DNA from: Asanoa ishikariensis
GTDB lineage: Bacteria > Actinomycetota > Actinomycetes > Mycobacteriales > Micromonosporaceae
Assembly (NCBI RefSeq): GCF_900107455.1
Contig: NZ_FNQB01000001.1
Location: forward strand, 2,356,001-2,420,000
Length of the DNA stretch: 64,000 nucleotides
Reading direction: 5' to 3'
In this document: one piece after another, positions 24,875-33,462 of the stretch
How positions within the stretch are numbered: position 1 is the stretch's first letter
How the letters are laid out: every line of letters begins with the position of its first letter
The notes under the pieces: generated by a model
Told to the model about the DNA's origin: nothing
The model's database searches: none
The model's input: the letters and a program-made list of their open reading frames with translations, nothing else
Translations under genes and position numbers: made by a program

Positions 24875-24993
24875 GACCGCGGTCGTCGCCATGACCGCCC
24901 GCGCGGCGCGCGCGGATCATTCTGCGACACTCACCTAGGCTCGCTGCGGGGAAAATGACGCGCACGGGTGCGCACGGCCACGAGGAGGTTCGG

Positions 24994-25323
24994 ATGATCT
25001 TCATTACCGCCAAGTTCCGGGTCAAGCCCGAGCACGCCGACCAGTGGCCGGCGATCTCACGCGACTTCACCGAGGCGACCCGGGCCGAACCCGGCTGCCT
25101 CTGGTTCGACTGGTCGCGCAGCCTCGACGACCCCACCGAGTACGTCCTGGTCGAGGCCTTCCGCGACGGCGACGCCGGCGGCGCCCACGTGGGATCCGAG
25201 CACTTCGCGCAGGCGCGGAAGACGCTGCCGGCCTACCTGACCGCCACGCCGAAGATCATCAACGCGACGCTGTCCCAGGACGACTGGTCGGAGCTCGGCG
25301 AGCTCGCGGTCCCGGAGGCCTAG
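24994..25323 (+). CDS. putative quinol monooxygenase (ABM domain)
   Basis: 109 aa, typical for a dimeric alpha+beta barrel ABM protein such as Ygi[55 protein letters not shown]. These oxidise quinols or related aromatics without a cofactor. The ATG at 24994 has GAGGAGG 5-6 bases upstream. The stop overlaps that of the convergent nadE gene in a CTAG tetramer. Confidence 0.85.
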   Translation: MIFITAKFRVKPEHADQWPAISRDFTEATRAEPGCLWFDWSRSLDDPTEYVLVEAFRDGDAGGAHVGSEHFAQARKTLPAYLTATPKIINATLSQDDWSELGELAVPEA

Positions 25324-26153
25324 GGCCGGCTCCACCAGTCGTCGCCCGGCGTCGCGGGAACGGTGCGCTTGTGCCGGGTCGCGCGGAAGACCGACTCCAC
25401 CCTGGCCGCGAGCTCCGCTGAGACGTCGACGCCCTCGAGGTAGTCGTCGATCTCCGTGTAGGTAAGGCCGAGCGCTTCCTCGTCGGGCAGCGCCGGCCGG
25501 TCGTCCTCGAGGTCGGCGGTCGGCACCTTCTCCCAGGCACTTCGCGGTGCGCCCAGCTCCTGGAGCAGGGCCGCGCCCTGGCGCTTGGTCAGGCCGGTCA
25601 GCGGGGTCAGGTCGACGCCACCGTCGCCGTACTTGGTGAAGAACCCCGTCACCGCCTCGGCCGCGTGGTCGGTGCCTACGACGAGCATGTTGAGCTGGCC
25701 GGCGATCGCGTACTGGACCACCATCCGCTCGCGGGCCTTGATGTTGCCGCGCACGATGTCCCGCAGCTTGGGGTCACCGTCCAGGGCTGCCGCGACCCCG
25801 GCGGCGGCGGCGTCCGCGCTCGGCTTGACGTTCACCGCGATCGACCGGTCGGGGCGGATGAACCGCAGCGCGGCCTGCGCGTCGTCCTCGTCGGCCTGCA
25901 CACCGTAGGGCAGCCGGACGGCGATGAAGGTGGCGTCCTGGCCCTCCGCCCGCGCCTCCTCGACGGCGAGCTGGCACAGCCGGCCGGTCAGCGTGCTGTC
26001 CTGGCCGCCGCTGACGCCGAGCACGAAGCCGGTGGCCGGCGTCGACCGCAGGTAGCCCTTGAGGAAGTCGACCCGCCGCCGGATCTCGGCCTGGGGATCG
26101 ATGGTCTTCTTGACGTCGAGCTCGACGAGAATCTGCTGCCGTAGGTCAACCAC
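25320..26153 (-). CDS. nadE: ammonia-dependent NAD+ synthetase
   Basis: 277 aa, the length of the stand-alone NadE that converts deamido-NAD to NAD with ATP and ammonia. The PP-loop is [12 protein letters not shown] near residue 48; other family marks are [49 protein letters not shown] and [10 protein letters not shown]. There is no glutaminase domain. The GTG at 26153 follows a TACAGT box by 6 bases. It stands alone, not near other NAD-biosynthesis genes. Confidence 0.95.
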   Translation of the reverse strand: MVDLRQQILVELDVKKTIDPQAEIRRRVDFLKGYLRSTPATGFVLGVSGGQDSTLTGRLCQLAVEEARAEGQDATFIAVRLPYGVQADEDDAQAALRFIRPDRSIAVNVKPSADAAAAGVAAALDGDPKLRDIVRGNIKARERMVVQYAIAGQLNMLVVGTDHAAEAVTGFFTKYGDGGVDLTPLTGLTKRQGAALLQELGAPRSAWEKVPTADLEDDRPALPDEEALGLTYTEIDDYLEGVDVSAELAARVESVFRATRHKRTVPATPGDDWWSRP

Positions 26154-26159
26154 CGGGCC

Positions 26160-26165
26160 ACTGTA
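26160..26165 (-). promoter_or_regulatory. TACAGT -10 box of nadE
   Basis: TACAGT on the minus strand, 6 bases before the GTG at 26153, with no ribosome-binding site. Confidence 0.5.
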
Positions 26166-26243
26166 CTGGCCCTACAAATCCGTACCGCCCGGCATGCAAG
26201 GTTCTTCGCTCGGCTGCTGTCTATGTCGGTGGAGGGAGCATCC

Positions 26244-26774
26244 ATGGACGAAACAGCCGAGCGGGAGTTCACCGCGTTCGTCGTCGAACGCGGTCATCGC
26301 CTGCTCCGCGTCGCCTACGCGCTGACCGGGAATCAACAGGCGGCGGAGGACCTGCTGCAGACGGCTCTGGCGAAGACGGCGCTGCACTGGTCCAGGGTCG
26401 AGCACGGCGCCGAGATGTACGTGCGGAAGATCCTCTACCACGACCACGTCTCGCGTTGGCGCAAGCTGCGGCGCCTGCGCGAGGTCCCGGTCGAGGCGGT
26501 GCCGGACCACAGCGCCGGCGGCGACCTGTCCCGCCAGGTGGCGGACCGCCTCGCCGTGCACAGCGCGCTGCTCCGGCTGCCACCCCGGCAGCGGGCCGTG
26601 CTGGTGCTGCGATACCTCGAGGACCTCAGCGAGAAACAGGTCGCCCAGGTGCTGGGCTGCTCCCCGGGCACCGTAGCCAGCCAGGCGTCCCGGGCACTCG
26701 TCCGCCTTCGAGAGCTGATACCCGGCCAGGGCCTCCTGGCAGCAGACGACGCCGAGCTGGAGGTCCTGAAATGA
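26244..26774 (+). CDS. SigE-family ECF RNA polymerase sigma factor
   Basis: 176 aa. Sigma region 2 is at about residues 10-75 (REFTAFVVERGHRLLRVAYAL, AEDLLQTALAKT) and region 4 at about 110-165 (LPPRQRAVLVLRYLEDLSEK, GCSPGTVASQASRALVRLR). This size and sequence match the actinobacterial SigE family. The ATG at 26244 has GGAGGGAG 8 bases upstream. The stop overlaps the ATG of the downstream membrane protein, which probably modulates its activity or is a dedicated target. Confidence 0.9.
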   Translation: MDETAEREFTAFVVERGHRLLRVAYALTGNQQAAEDLLQTALAKTALHWSRVEHGAEMYVRKILYHDHVSRWRKLRRLREVPVEAVPDHSAGGDLSRQVADRLAVHSALLRLPPRQRAVLVLRYLEDLSEKQVAQVLGCSPGTVASQASRALVRLRELIPGQGLLAADDAELEVLK

Positions 26775-27856
26775 GCGAGGAACGCGTGGAGTACGCCCTG
26801 CGCCACCTGGGCGAGGACCTGCGCTACGACAACCCGACCCAGGCGGCGCTGCGGCAGGCCCGGCGCATGCGGGTTCGCCGCAACGTCGTCGGCGGGACCG
26901 GCGCCGCGCTCGCCATGGTGGCCGTGATCGCACCGTTCGCGTACGGCTCCGGCGAGAAGCCGGCACCGCCGGTGGCATCGCCCACGGCCCCGGCCACCGG
27001 TTCGCCGACCCCGGTGGCCACCACGCCGCCCGCGACCAAGCCGGCGCCGCGTGGCGCGGTGGCGCTTCCCGGCGGTGTCTACGTCGCGAGCGCGAGCAGT
27101 GAGTCGGGCAGCCACGTCTACGACCCGAAGACACACAAGTACCGGTCGTCCGGTTATCCGAGGGCGTGGGCGTCACCGAACGGGAGGCTCGCCGCTGTCG
27201 CCGACGACGACGGCCGGGTGGGCATTCTCGACGTGCGCCGCGACGACGTGCGCTGGATCGCCGGAGCTCGGCTGGAGATCGGCCGTCCACAGTGGTCACG
27301 TGACGGCCGTCGGCTCGCCTTCGCCGGACCGGGTGCCGACCAGCCGTCGCTGAGCATCGTCGTGGTGGACGTGGCCACCGCCAAGGCCCGCACCCTGCAG
27401 CCGGCCGTGCCCTGCGTCGAGCTCTGCCAGCCGACCTGGCTGCCCGGCGACCTGGAGATCGGGCTCCCGGACGCGAGCCACCCCATCGAAGGGCTGACGG
27501 CGTACCCGGCCGAAGGCGGCCGGGGTCAGTGGATGCCGTTCGGGGGAGCGGTGCAGAGCAGTGACGCCTGGTCGCCGGACGGCCGGTACGTCGTCGCGGA
27601 GATCGCCAACGAGCAGGGGTTCGCCGGAATCGGCATCGTCGACGTCGCCACCACCGCCGTGCTGGCCGAGCTCGACTGCGAACCCGGGGACGGTATCCAG
27701 GCCAGGGGCGTCATCTGGGCCACCCCTGACCGGATCGTCGCCGTCGCGGAGCGCGAGCTGATCGTCTTCTCGACCGATGGCAAGGAAGTCCAACGGATCG
27801 CGCTACCGCCCGCTCTGCGCGGCGTCGAGAACGCCCTCGCGTTCGCCCGCCCCTGA
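26771..27856 (+). CDS. membrane-anchored TolB/WD40-like protein co-encoded with the sigma factor
   Basis: 361 aa: a roughly 36-residue cytoplasmic N-terminus rich in Arg, one helix near residues 38-58, a Pro/Thr-rich linker and an extracytoplasmic propeller-like domain with WSRDGRRLAFAG, WSPDGRYVVAEI and similar TolB-type repeats. A Cys pair (PCVELCQPTW) may form a disulfide. The ATG overlaps the sigma-factor stop (ATGA). The layout resembles an anti-sigma partner, although no zinc-binding HxxxCxxC motif is present. Its 3' end overlaps the convergent VOC gene by 54 bp. Confidence 0.75.
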   Translation: MSEERVEYALRHLGEDLRYDNPTQAALRQARRMRVRRNVVGGTGAALAMVAVIAPFAYGSGEKPAPPVASPTAPATGSPTPVATTPPATKPAPRGAVALPGGVYVASASSESGSHVYDPKTHKYRSSGYPRAWASPNGRLAAVADDDGRVGILDVRRDDVRWIAGARLEIGRPQWSRDGRRLAFAGPGADQPSLSIVVVDVATAKARTLQPAVPCVELCQPTWLPGDLEIGLPDASHPIEGLTAYPAEGGRGQWMPFGGAVQSSDAWSPDGRYVVAEIANEQGFAGIGIVDVATTAVLAELDCEPGDGIQARGVIWATPDRIVAVAERELIVFSTDGKEVQRIALPPALRGVENALAFARP

Positions 27857-28456
27857 CGCCCAGGCGAAGCCGTCCGGGTCGGTGAAGGGCTCGGCGTCGC
27901 CGCCGATGGTGATCCGGTGCGAGCCGGTGCCGTCGGGGGCGACGCCGGCGTCCTTGGCCAGGGCGCGGCGGCGGTACAGCGCCAGTTTGACCGGGCTCGA
28001 CCCGGAGGCGAACTCGACGTACACGCGGCCGAAGCTCTTGGCCACCTCCAGCCCGTGCTCGACGTAGAACCGCTTGCTCGCGCCGATGTCCGCGACTCCC
28101 AGCAGGAGCACGATCGAGTCGATCCGCCGGGAGGCCGGGCCGGTGTCCTTCTTCGCCGAGGTCGCCACCTTCCAGATCGTCCCGTCCGGGGCGGCCACGA
28201 CACCGCCGTAGCCCCAGAGCGACTTGGTCGCGGGCTTCAGCGTCGTCGCGCCGGCGGCCAGGGCGGCCCCGATCAGTGCGTCGACGTCGGCCGGCTGCGA
28301 CACGGTGAGCGACAGCGTGAAGCCGCGGAAACCGGTCGTCGGTGCCTGTGAGGTCCGCACGCGGATCTGGGTGTCCAGGCCGAAGGCCTCGGTGTAGAAG
28401 CGGGTGGCGGCCGCGGCGTCGGCCACGTCCAGGGTGACGGATTCGATGAATGTCAT
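27803..28456 (-). CDS. VOC family protein with two glyoxalase-like domains
   Basis: 217 aa: two tandem VOC modules, starting FIESVTLDVADAAAATRFYT (residue 3) and IDSIVLLLGVADIGASKRFYV (about 112). Each keeps the strand-helix pattern and a DPDG/APDGTIW end. It resembles the bleomycin-resistance/glyoxalase family; substrate unknown. The ATG at 28456 has a TAGCGT box 7 bases upstream. The end overlaps the convergent sigma-operon gene. Confidence 0.8.
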   Translation of the reverse strand: MTFIESVTLDVADAAAATRFYTEAFGLDTQIRVRTSQAPTTGFRGFTLSLTVSQPADVDALIGAALAAGATTLKPATKSLWGYGGVVAAPDGTIWKVATSAKKDTGPASRRIDSIVLLLGVADIGASKRFYVEHGLEVAKSFGRVYVEFASGSSPVKLALYRRRALAKDAGVAPDGTGSHRITIGGDAEPFTDPDGFAWASGAGEREGVLDAAQSGR

Positions 28457-28463
28457 GCCCAGA

Positions 28464-28469
28464 ACGCTA
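28464..28469 (-). promoter_or_regulatory. TAGCGT -10 box, leaderless start
   Basis: TAGCGT on the minus strand, 7 bases before the ATG at 28456. Confidence 0.5.
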
Positions 28470-28546
28470 TTGCGGGACCGACCCCGGATGCTTCTCCATT
28501 CCTGACCGGTCTGCGGAAGGGCCCGAGATGGCCCGTGGCGTAGGGC

Positions 28547-28903
28547 TCAGTCGCCCGAGAAGCCCCAGAAGCAGAGCTCCTCGGGCTCGCCCGTCGCGTT
28601 GTGCAGGACCGCGCAGCGGCCCACCCAGCGCTCCTCGGCGAGCGGCTCCAGCGCCTCCACGTGGGCGCGGGTCAGCTTCGCGACGCCGACCGACGACAGG
28701 GCCTCGGCCTCGGTGACCGGCTGGACGGTGCCGGGGCCGGGTTCTTCGCCGTCCTCCGTCATCCGGTACATGTCCAAGATGGAGTGTTTGCCCGACTCCT
28801 GGACGACCTCCTCGTCCCACAGCTCCTTCTCGGTCCTGGGCCGGTTCGGAAAGTCGGCGGCGCACCCACGTACCCCGCCGCCCCTCGTGTGGTTGATCTT
28901 CAA
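28547..28903 (-). CDS. hypothetical protein
   Basis: 118 aa, soluble, mixed charge, with no recognised domain. The C-terminal half (RWVGRCAVLHNATGEPEELC, then FWGFSGD) reads like a real conserved tail with aromatic residues and two Cys. The start is uncertain: the TTG at 28903 is the outermost option, and a TAGGGT hexamer overlaps this position. It lies between two VOC genes but shows no link to them. Confidence 0.5.
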   Translation of the reverse strand: MKINHTRGGGVRGCAADFPNRPRTEKELWDEEVVQESGKHSILDMYRMTEDGEEPGPGTVQPVTEAEALSSVGVAKLTRAHVEALEPLAEERWVGRCAVLHNATGEPEELCFWGFSGD

Positions 28904-28961
28904 CAGACCCTAGCGCCGGACAAGGGTTCCCGGCGGCCCCGCGAGCTGCCATCATGCCGGA

Positions 28962-29132
28962 ATGGAAGACCGTGAATTCGATGCGAAGAGCGACGGCCCC
29001 GCGATGAGCCGCCGAGTCTTCTTCGGCCGGACGTTCGCCGTCGCCGGTGGCACCGTCGGGCTCCTGAGCCTGACCGCCTGCCCGGGCGGCGACGACGGAG
29101 ACGACGATGACGATGACGGAGACGACGACTAG
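28962..29132 (+). CDS. 56-aa Tat-lipoprotein-like peptide with Asp-rich tail
   Basis: A short gene encoding SRRVFFGRTFAVAGGTVGLL, then SLTAC, then a tail of Gly and Asp in which nearly every residue is Asp. The twin Arg followed by a hydrophobic helix and a lipobox-like LTAC (Cys near residue 40) suggests a Tat-exported lipoprotein whose exposed part is only about 16 acidic residues. Such a tail could bind cations at the cell surface. An internal ATG before SRR is an alternative start. The VOC gene at 29153 follows closely but has its own promoter-like box. Function unknown. Confidence 0.55.
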   Translation: MEDREFDAKSDGPAMSRRVFFGRTFAVAGGTVGLLSLTACPGGDDGDDDDDDGDDD

Positions 29133-29138
29133 GGCAAC

Positions 29139-29144
29139 TACGCT
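29139..29144 (+). promoter_or_regulatory. TACGCT -10 box, leaderless start
   Basis: TACGCT is 8 bases before the ATG at 29153; no Shine-Dalgarno. Confidence 0.45.
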
Positions 29145-29152
29145 GACCGGCC

Positions 29153-29527
29153 ATGGTGTCGTTCATTCGGAATGTGTCGTTCGACTGCGCTGATCCGTAC
29201 GCCCTGGCGCGGTTCTGGAGTGAGGTGGTCGGCCACCCGGTGGACCCGGATTTCGCCCCCGGCGACACCGAGGTCGTCATCGAGCCGCCGGGCGGGCCTC
29301 GGCTGTACTTCCAGGCCGTGGCGGAGGCCAAGACCGTCAAGAACCGGGTGCACGTCTGCCTCCAGCCCGGTGACCGCGACCGCGACGCCGAGGTCGATCG
29401 GCTGCACACGCTGGGCGCGACGACCCTGGCCGACCACCGCACGCCGGACGGCGACGGCTGGGTCGTGTTGCTGGACCCCGCCGGAAACGAGTTCTGCCTG
29501 ACCCGGTCGGCCGCGGAGCGGGAGTAA
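29153..29527 (+). CDS. VOC family protein (glyoxalase-like)
   Basis: 124 aa, one VOC module plus extension: FIRNVSFDCADPYALARFWS, PRLYFQAVAEAKTVKNRVHV, LLDPAGNEFCL. This matches the actinobacterial Glyoxalase_6 type in which NRVHxD/C holds one metal or substrate ligand. Substrate unknown. A start-proximal TACGCT box suggests leaderless transcription, independent of the small lipoprotein gene upstream. Confidence 0.85.
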   Translation: MVSFIRNVSFDCADPYALARFWSEVVGHPVDPDFAPGDTEVVIEPPGGPRLYFQAVAEAKTVKNRVHVCLQPGDRDRDAEVDRLHTLGATTLADHRTPDGDGWVVLLDPAGNEFCLTRSAAERE

Positions 29528-29598
29528 CCGGCCGGCTACGGCGCGTGTGAAAGCTGAATCCGGTGCACGTTGCTGACAAGTCCATGACATGACACGGC

Positions 29599-29604
29599 TA
29601 CCTT
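29599..29604 (+). promoter_or_regulatory. TACCTT -10 box, leaderless start
   Basis: TACCTT is 7 bases before the GTG at 29612. TTGCTGAC about 19 bases upstream could serve as a -35 element. Confidence 0.5.
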
Positions 29605-29611
29605 TTCCTGC

Positions 29612-30454
29612 GTGTCGTTCACACCCGCCGCCCGGCTGCTCGCCGTGTTCATGGTCCTGCTGGCACTGAACGGTTGCGCCGCGAATCCCACGCCCGCGTT
29701 CGTCGCACACTCTGGCGCGCCCAGCCCCTCGGCCCCGCCGACACCGGCCGAGACAGCCGCGCCGACGCCGACGCCGACCCCGACCGCGAAGCCCAAACCG
29801 AAGAGCCTCGAGTGGTACGTGGCCAAGGCGCCCGCGTACCAACCGGTGCAGCCGCATCCGGTGAAGCTGCCCGCGAACGGGTTGCCGCCCTTCTGGCTCC
29901 GCGTGCCGACCCAGGACAAGGTCGCGTTCATCACCATCGACGACGGGGCGCTGGCCCGGCCGACCGCCGTGCCCGACTTCATCCGGGACGCGCACATCCC
30001 GGTCACGATGTTCCTGAACTCGCCGGCCGCGACGGAGCACACGGACTACTTCAAGGCGATCGAGGCGGCGGGCGGCGTCGTGGAGAACCACACGATCCAC
30101 CACACGTCACTGCGCGGGAAGTCGTACGCGTACCAGAAACAGGAGATCTGCGGCTCCGCGGACAAGCTGGAGGAGCTGTTCGGCAAGCGCCCGACGCTGT
30201 TCCGCCCGCCGTTCGGCGACCACGACGACACGACGATCCGGGCGGCCAAGGACTGTGGCGCCAAAGCGCTCTTCTACTGGACCGAGACCGTCGACAAAGG
30301 AATCGTGCGCTACCAGACACCCGACAAGCACGTGCGGGCCGGCGACGTGCTGCTGATGCACTTCCGGCCGAGGCTGATGGACGACCTCCTGGCGGCGCTG
30401 CGGGCGATCCACGCCGCCGGTCTCACCCCGGCGTTGATCAGGGACTACGTGTGA
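29612..30454 (+). CDS. polysaccharide deacetylase lipoprotein (CE4)
   Basis: 280 aa. A lipoprotein signal ends in LALNGC (Cys near residue 22), followed by a Pro/Thr-rich linker and a NodB-homology domain from about residue 105. CE4 motifs are present: TIDDG (catalytic/metal Asp), HTIHH (metal His pair), RPPFGDH and LLMHF. It should remove acetyl groups from a surface glycan such as peptidoglycan or a chitin-like polymer, outside the membrane. Its 3' end overlaps the convergent small membrane protein by 10 bp. Confidence 0.88.
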   Translation: MSFTPAARLLAVFMVLLALNGCAANPTPAFVAHSGAPSPSAPPTPAETAAPTPTPTPTAKPKPKSLEWYVAKAPAYQPVQPHPVKLPANGLPPFWLRVPTQDKVAFITIDDGALARPTAVPDFIRDAHIPVTMFLNSPAATEHTDYFKAIEAAGGVVENHTIHHTSLRGKSYAYQKQEICGSADKLEELFGKRPTLFRPPFGDHDDTTIRAAKDCGAKALFYWTETVDKGIVRYQTPDKHVRAGDVLLMHFRPRLMDDLLAALRAIHAAGLTPALIRDYV

Positions 30455-30747
30455 CGGCGGTCCGCCGCGGCGTACGACACGGCGGCGGTGAGCGCGGCGA
30501 CGGCCAGCACGGACGGCCAGGCGCCGATCCTCTTGGCCAAGGGATGCGAGAGACCGAAGGCGCCGACGTACGTCGCCAGTAGGGCGCCGGTCACGGCGGG
30601 GCTCGTGTGCCTGGCCCATTCGCGGCCCGCCACCACACCGCCGGCCGCGAGGACGGCGCCGCCGAGCGGCCGGATGCCGGTGCGCCGGGCGAGCTGCCAG
30701 CCGCCGATCAGGGAGCCTGCGGTGATCGCCGCGGTAGGAACGCGCAT
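30445..30747 (-). CDS. small hypothetical membrane protein
   Basis: 100 aa with three or four hydrophobic segments (near residues 5-20, 28-45, 52-70 and 78-95) and a short Arg-rich tail. No family recognised. The ATG at 30747 is set by a TACGGT box 6 bases upstream; the frame extends to 30762. Confidence 0.6.
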   Translation of the reverse strand: MRVPTAAITAGSLIGGWQLARRTGIRPLGGAVLAAGGVVAGREWARHTSPAVTGALLATYVGAFGLSHPLAKRIGAWPSVLAVAALTAAVSYAAADRRHT

Positions 30748-30753
30748 CGCCCG

Positions 30754-30759
30754 ACCGTA
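30754..30759 (-). promoter_or_regulatory. TACGGT -10 box, leaderless start
   Basis: TACGGT on the minus strand, 6 bases before the ATG at 30747. Confidence 0.45.
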
Positions 30760-30813
30760 CACCGCGGGCGGGCGCGGCGGCCGGGACCGCCGCGCCCACT
30801 GGTAGTCGTGGTG

Positions 30814-31419
30814 TTACCGAGGGTCGCGCCACATCGGGTAGAGCGACGGGCCGCCCGGCAGGTCGATCGTCTCCGGCATGCGCTGGAAGCCGAGGCGCTC
30901 GTACAGCGCGGCGTTGCGCAGGGTGCTCGCCTCCAGGTACGCCGGCCGGCCGGCGGCGTCGAGCTCCGCGAGCCGGTGGCCGAGCAGCGCGGCGCCCACC
31001 CCGGTGCCCTGGTGGTCGGGGTGCACCGCGATGAACGGCAGGTAGGCGTGGCTGCGGTCGTGCGGGTGGTTGGCGACCATCAGGTCGTCGAGCTCCGCGA
31101 CCCGCTTGAGCGTCTCGCCGTCGAGGCCGGCCTCGAAAGCGGCACCCAGGCCACCGTCGTCGTCGGACTCCGGCGCGTCGACGTCGACGTCGAGCCAGAG
31201 CGCGAGTCCCTTGTGCCCGTCGAGCGTGTCGGCCCGGCCGCCGGCCAGTGCCACGTCCACGAACGCGCCGAAGAACACCAGGTGGTGGTCCGGCCGACGG
31301 TCCGCGTCCCGGAAGACCCACTCAGCGATCGGGTCGCCCATGAACGCCGCGGCGATGACGGACTTGAGGCCCGCCACGTCGTCCGCGGTGGCCGGGCGTA
31401 CACGATGGTTCGTCGACAC
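30814..31419 (-). CDS. GNAT family N-acetyltransferase
   Basis: 201 aa. The GNAT core is clear: VRPATADDVAGLKSVI at the N-terminus, AYLPFIAVHPDHQGTGVGAA as the acetyl-CoA loop (Q-G-T-G-V-G), and ASTLRNAALYERLGF as the final motif. It acetylates an unknown amine. The GTG at 31419 follows CAAGGAGAACAC, a good ribosome-binding site. Confidence 0.85.
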   Translation of the reverse strand: MSTNHRVRPATADDVAGLKSVIAAAFMGDPIAEWVFRDADRRPDHHLVFFGAFVDVALAGGRADTLDGHKGLALWLDVDVDAPESDDDGGLGAAFEAGLDGETLKRVAELDDLMVANHPHDRSHAYLPFIAVHPDHQGTGVGAALLGHRLAELDAAGRPAYLEASTLRNAALYERLGFQRMPETIDLPGGPSLYPMWRDPR

Positions 31420-31523
31420 GTGTTCTCCTTGCGGTTCGGGTGGAGTGTCGGGCTGCGACAGCCGCGACGGTGGACGCTAATCCGGCCAACGTCCAAAACG
31501 CAAAGAGATCCGGACTGTCCGCA

Positions 31524-32435
31524 CTAGACCTTGGGGAAGGTTTCGTGCAGGGCCGGGTTCAGGTCGCGGCCGGTGGTCGGCTCGATGAACAGCTCGGCGA
31601 GGAACAGGTCGGCGGCGTACGCGGGGTTGATGCCGGACTCCTTGCGGCCCAGGGCCTGCAGCGCGCCACCCAGGCGCATGGACGTGCGGGCGACTCCGCC
31701 CGGTAGGCGCCTGACCCGGCGGCCACGGCCGACCGCGTCGGCGATGCGCGCGAGCATGTCGGCCCAGGTCAGGTTCTCGTCGGCGACCGGAATGTCCGCA
31801 CCGCTGGCCTGTTCGAGCGCGTCGGCCGTGACCTCGGCCACGCTGCGCGCCGACGCGGCGGCCGATCCGCCGACGGGCACCAGCAGGGGTGCGCGGGACC
31901 TGGCCCACCGGTCCAGCGGCTCGGACCAGTTGGGCAGCCGGTCACCGGCCCGGCCGAAGACGAACGGCAGCTCCAGGACGGCCACCGGCAGGTCGGGCCC
32001 GGCCGCCGCGCGTCCTTCGGCGGCCTGCTCCACCCGGCACCGGATGTACGTGTGCCGCTCCGGCAGACGCCATCGCGGGTGCAGCCGGTCGTAGTAGGTG
32101 TAGTACGAGCCCATGACGACCCCGCGGGTCAGGCCCTCCGCGCGGGCGGCCGTGAACAGGCGCACCACGGGGTCGACGAGGTCCTGCCGGAACACCGGAT
32201 AGATCGGCTTTGGCAGCCCGCGCTGTTCGTCGGTGCGGGTGGCGTAGACCACACCGTCGTGACCGGCGAGCAGCCGGCGCAGCGCGTCCGGCGCGGCGGA
32301 CTTCACGTCGAGCAGGTGGTCGACACCCGGCGCGGCGGTGCGCGCGGCGGTCGTCACCTCGTGCCCGCGCTCGCGCAGCACGTCTGTGACATGGGCACCG
32401 ACCAGACCACTTCCACCGACCACGAGAATGCGCAC
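31524..32435 (-). CDS. NAD-dependent epimerase/dehydratase family protein
   Basis: 303 aa from the GTG at 32435. The Rossmann motif GGSGLVGAHV is at residues 8-17, and the extended-SDR active site is represented by GSYYTYYDR near 108, but a clean YxxxK is not evident. Later segments (LELPFVFGRAGD, PVADENLTWADML) match the NAD-epimerase family that modifies nucleotide sugars or lactones. The gene has a long open frame upstream that overlaps the LLM oxidoreductase and is not coding. Confidence 0.75.
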   Translation of the reverse strand: MRILVVGGSGLVGAHVTDVLRERGHEVTTAARTAAPGVDHLLDVKSAAPDALRRLLAGHDGVVYATRTDEQRGLPKPIYPVFRQDLVDPVVRLFTAARAEGLTRGVVMGSYYTYYDRLHPRWRLPERHTYIRCRVEQAAEGRAAAGPDLPVAVLELPFVFGRAGDRLPNWSEPLDRWARSRAPLLVPVGGSAAASARSVAEVTADALEQASGADIPVADENLTWADMLARIADAVGRGRRVRRLPGGVARTSMRLGGALQALGRKESGINPAYAADLFLAELFIEPTTGRDLNPALHETFPKV

Positions 32436-32476
32436 GCCGCATCGTCCACTGTCGACCCACCCGGTTGTCAAGCCGG

Positions 32477-33352
32477 TCAGGCGAAGCGGGGCAGCAGCGT
32501 GGCGAGATCCCGCCACTGCTGGCGTGGCAGGCCGCCGTCGGCGCCGGCGGGGCGCAGGACGTGCAGGGTCACGTGGTCGGCGCCGGCGTCCAGATGCGCC
32601 TGGATGCGGTCGGCGACGGCGTCCCGGTCGCCCCAGGCGACCACGGCGTCGATCAGCCGGTCGCTGCCGCCCGGAACCAGGTCCGCGGGCCCGAAGCCCA
32701 GGCGGGCCAGGTTGGAGCCGTACGCGGGGAAGCCGATGAACATGCCGACGCCGGCGCGGGCGGCGGCCCTGGCCCGGGTCGGATCGGTCTCCAGGACCAC
32801 CGCCAGGTGGGCGGCGATCAGGGGAGCGTCGCCCACCCGCGCCCGGTGTGCGGCGGAGTACTCGGGAGTGACCAGAAACGGGTGCCAGCCGGAGGTCCGG
32901 GCGGTGGCCAGGTCGACCATCCTGGGACCGAGCGCGCCCAGCAGACGCCGGTCGGCCGGGACCGGTCGGGGCGCGGCGTCCAGGGCGTCGAGGAAGCGCC
33001 CCATCGAAGCGGTCGGCCGGCCGTAGTCCTGGCCGGCGTTCGCCGCGGCGTGGGCGTTGCTGACGCCCAGCCCCAGCAGGGTGCGCGGGCCCAGCGTGGC
33101 CCGGCGCTCGGCAAGGCGGACCGGGTCCTGACCCCACATCGACAGCACGCCCAGCGCGACGGTGCTGTGCGGCGCGGCGGCCAGCAGGTGCTCGATGTCG
33201 TCCAGCGCACCCGAACCGTCCAGGCCCGGAATCCAGAGCGCACGAAAGCCGAGACCGTCGAGCTCGGCGGCGGCCTCCTGGACCTCGGGCCGGCCCGCAC
33301 CCCGCAGCTCCATGCTCCAGATCCCGACCCTGCCCAGCGAGCGCTTGTCCAT
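32477..33352 (-). CDS. F420-dependent LLM class oxidoreductase (TIGR03620 type)
   Basis: 291 aa TIM-barrel protein of the luciferase-like monooxygenase superfamily. Family marks: LGRVGIWSMELRG at the start, AAELDGLGFRALWIPG, LALGVLSMWG-type strand, RTLLGLGVSN, LGALGPRMVDLA and DHVTLHVL at the end. Members use F420 or FMN for hydride transfer, which fits an actinomycete. An AT-rich operator-like sequence lies directly upstream. Substrate unknown. Confidence 0.85.
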   Translation of the reverse strand: MDKRSLGRVGIWSMELRGAGRPEVQEAAAELDGLGFRALWIPGLDGSGALDDIEHLLAAAPHSTVALGVLSMWGQDPVRLAERRATLGPRTLLGLGVSNAHAAANAGQDYGRPTASMGRFLDALDAAPRPVPADRRLLGALGPRMVDLATARTSGWHPFLVTPEYSAAHRARVGDAPLIAAHLAVVLETDPTRARAAARAGVGMFIGFPAYGSNLARLGFGPADLVPGGSDRLIDAVVAWGDRDAVADRIQAHLDAGADHVTLHVLRPAGADGGLPRQQWRDLATLLPRFA

Positions 33353-33363
33353 CGCACATCTCC

Positions 33364-33396
33364 ATTTTTATAGCGTCCGTTAAAAAACTACGCTAG
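33364..33396 (-). promoter_or_regulatory. AT-rich promoter/operator of the LLM oxidoreductase
   Basis: On the minus strand GTTTTTTAACGGACGCTATAAA contains AACG-GA-CGCT, close to the AACGnnCGTT core of many TetR-type operators, and a TATAAA-like -10. AGCGT and ACGCT also pair as an outer inverted repeat. No TetR gene is adjacent. Confidence 0.4.
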
Positions 33397-33462
33397 CAGG
33401 AGGTGGCGGCGCTATGCGGGTGGGATGTGCTGGCGATCACTCCGCGCGAGCCCGGGGGCCCG

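Noticed and set aside
31524-33365. 613-aa minus-strand frame joining the epimerase and LLM regions
   Set aside because: Upstream of 32435 it is out of frame with the LLM oxidoreductase, which has its own well-defined start and family pattern.
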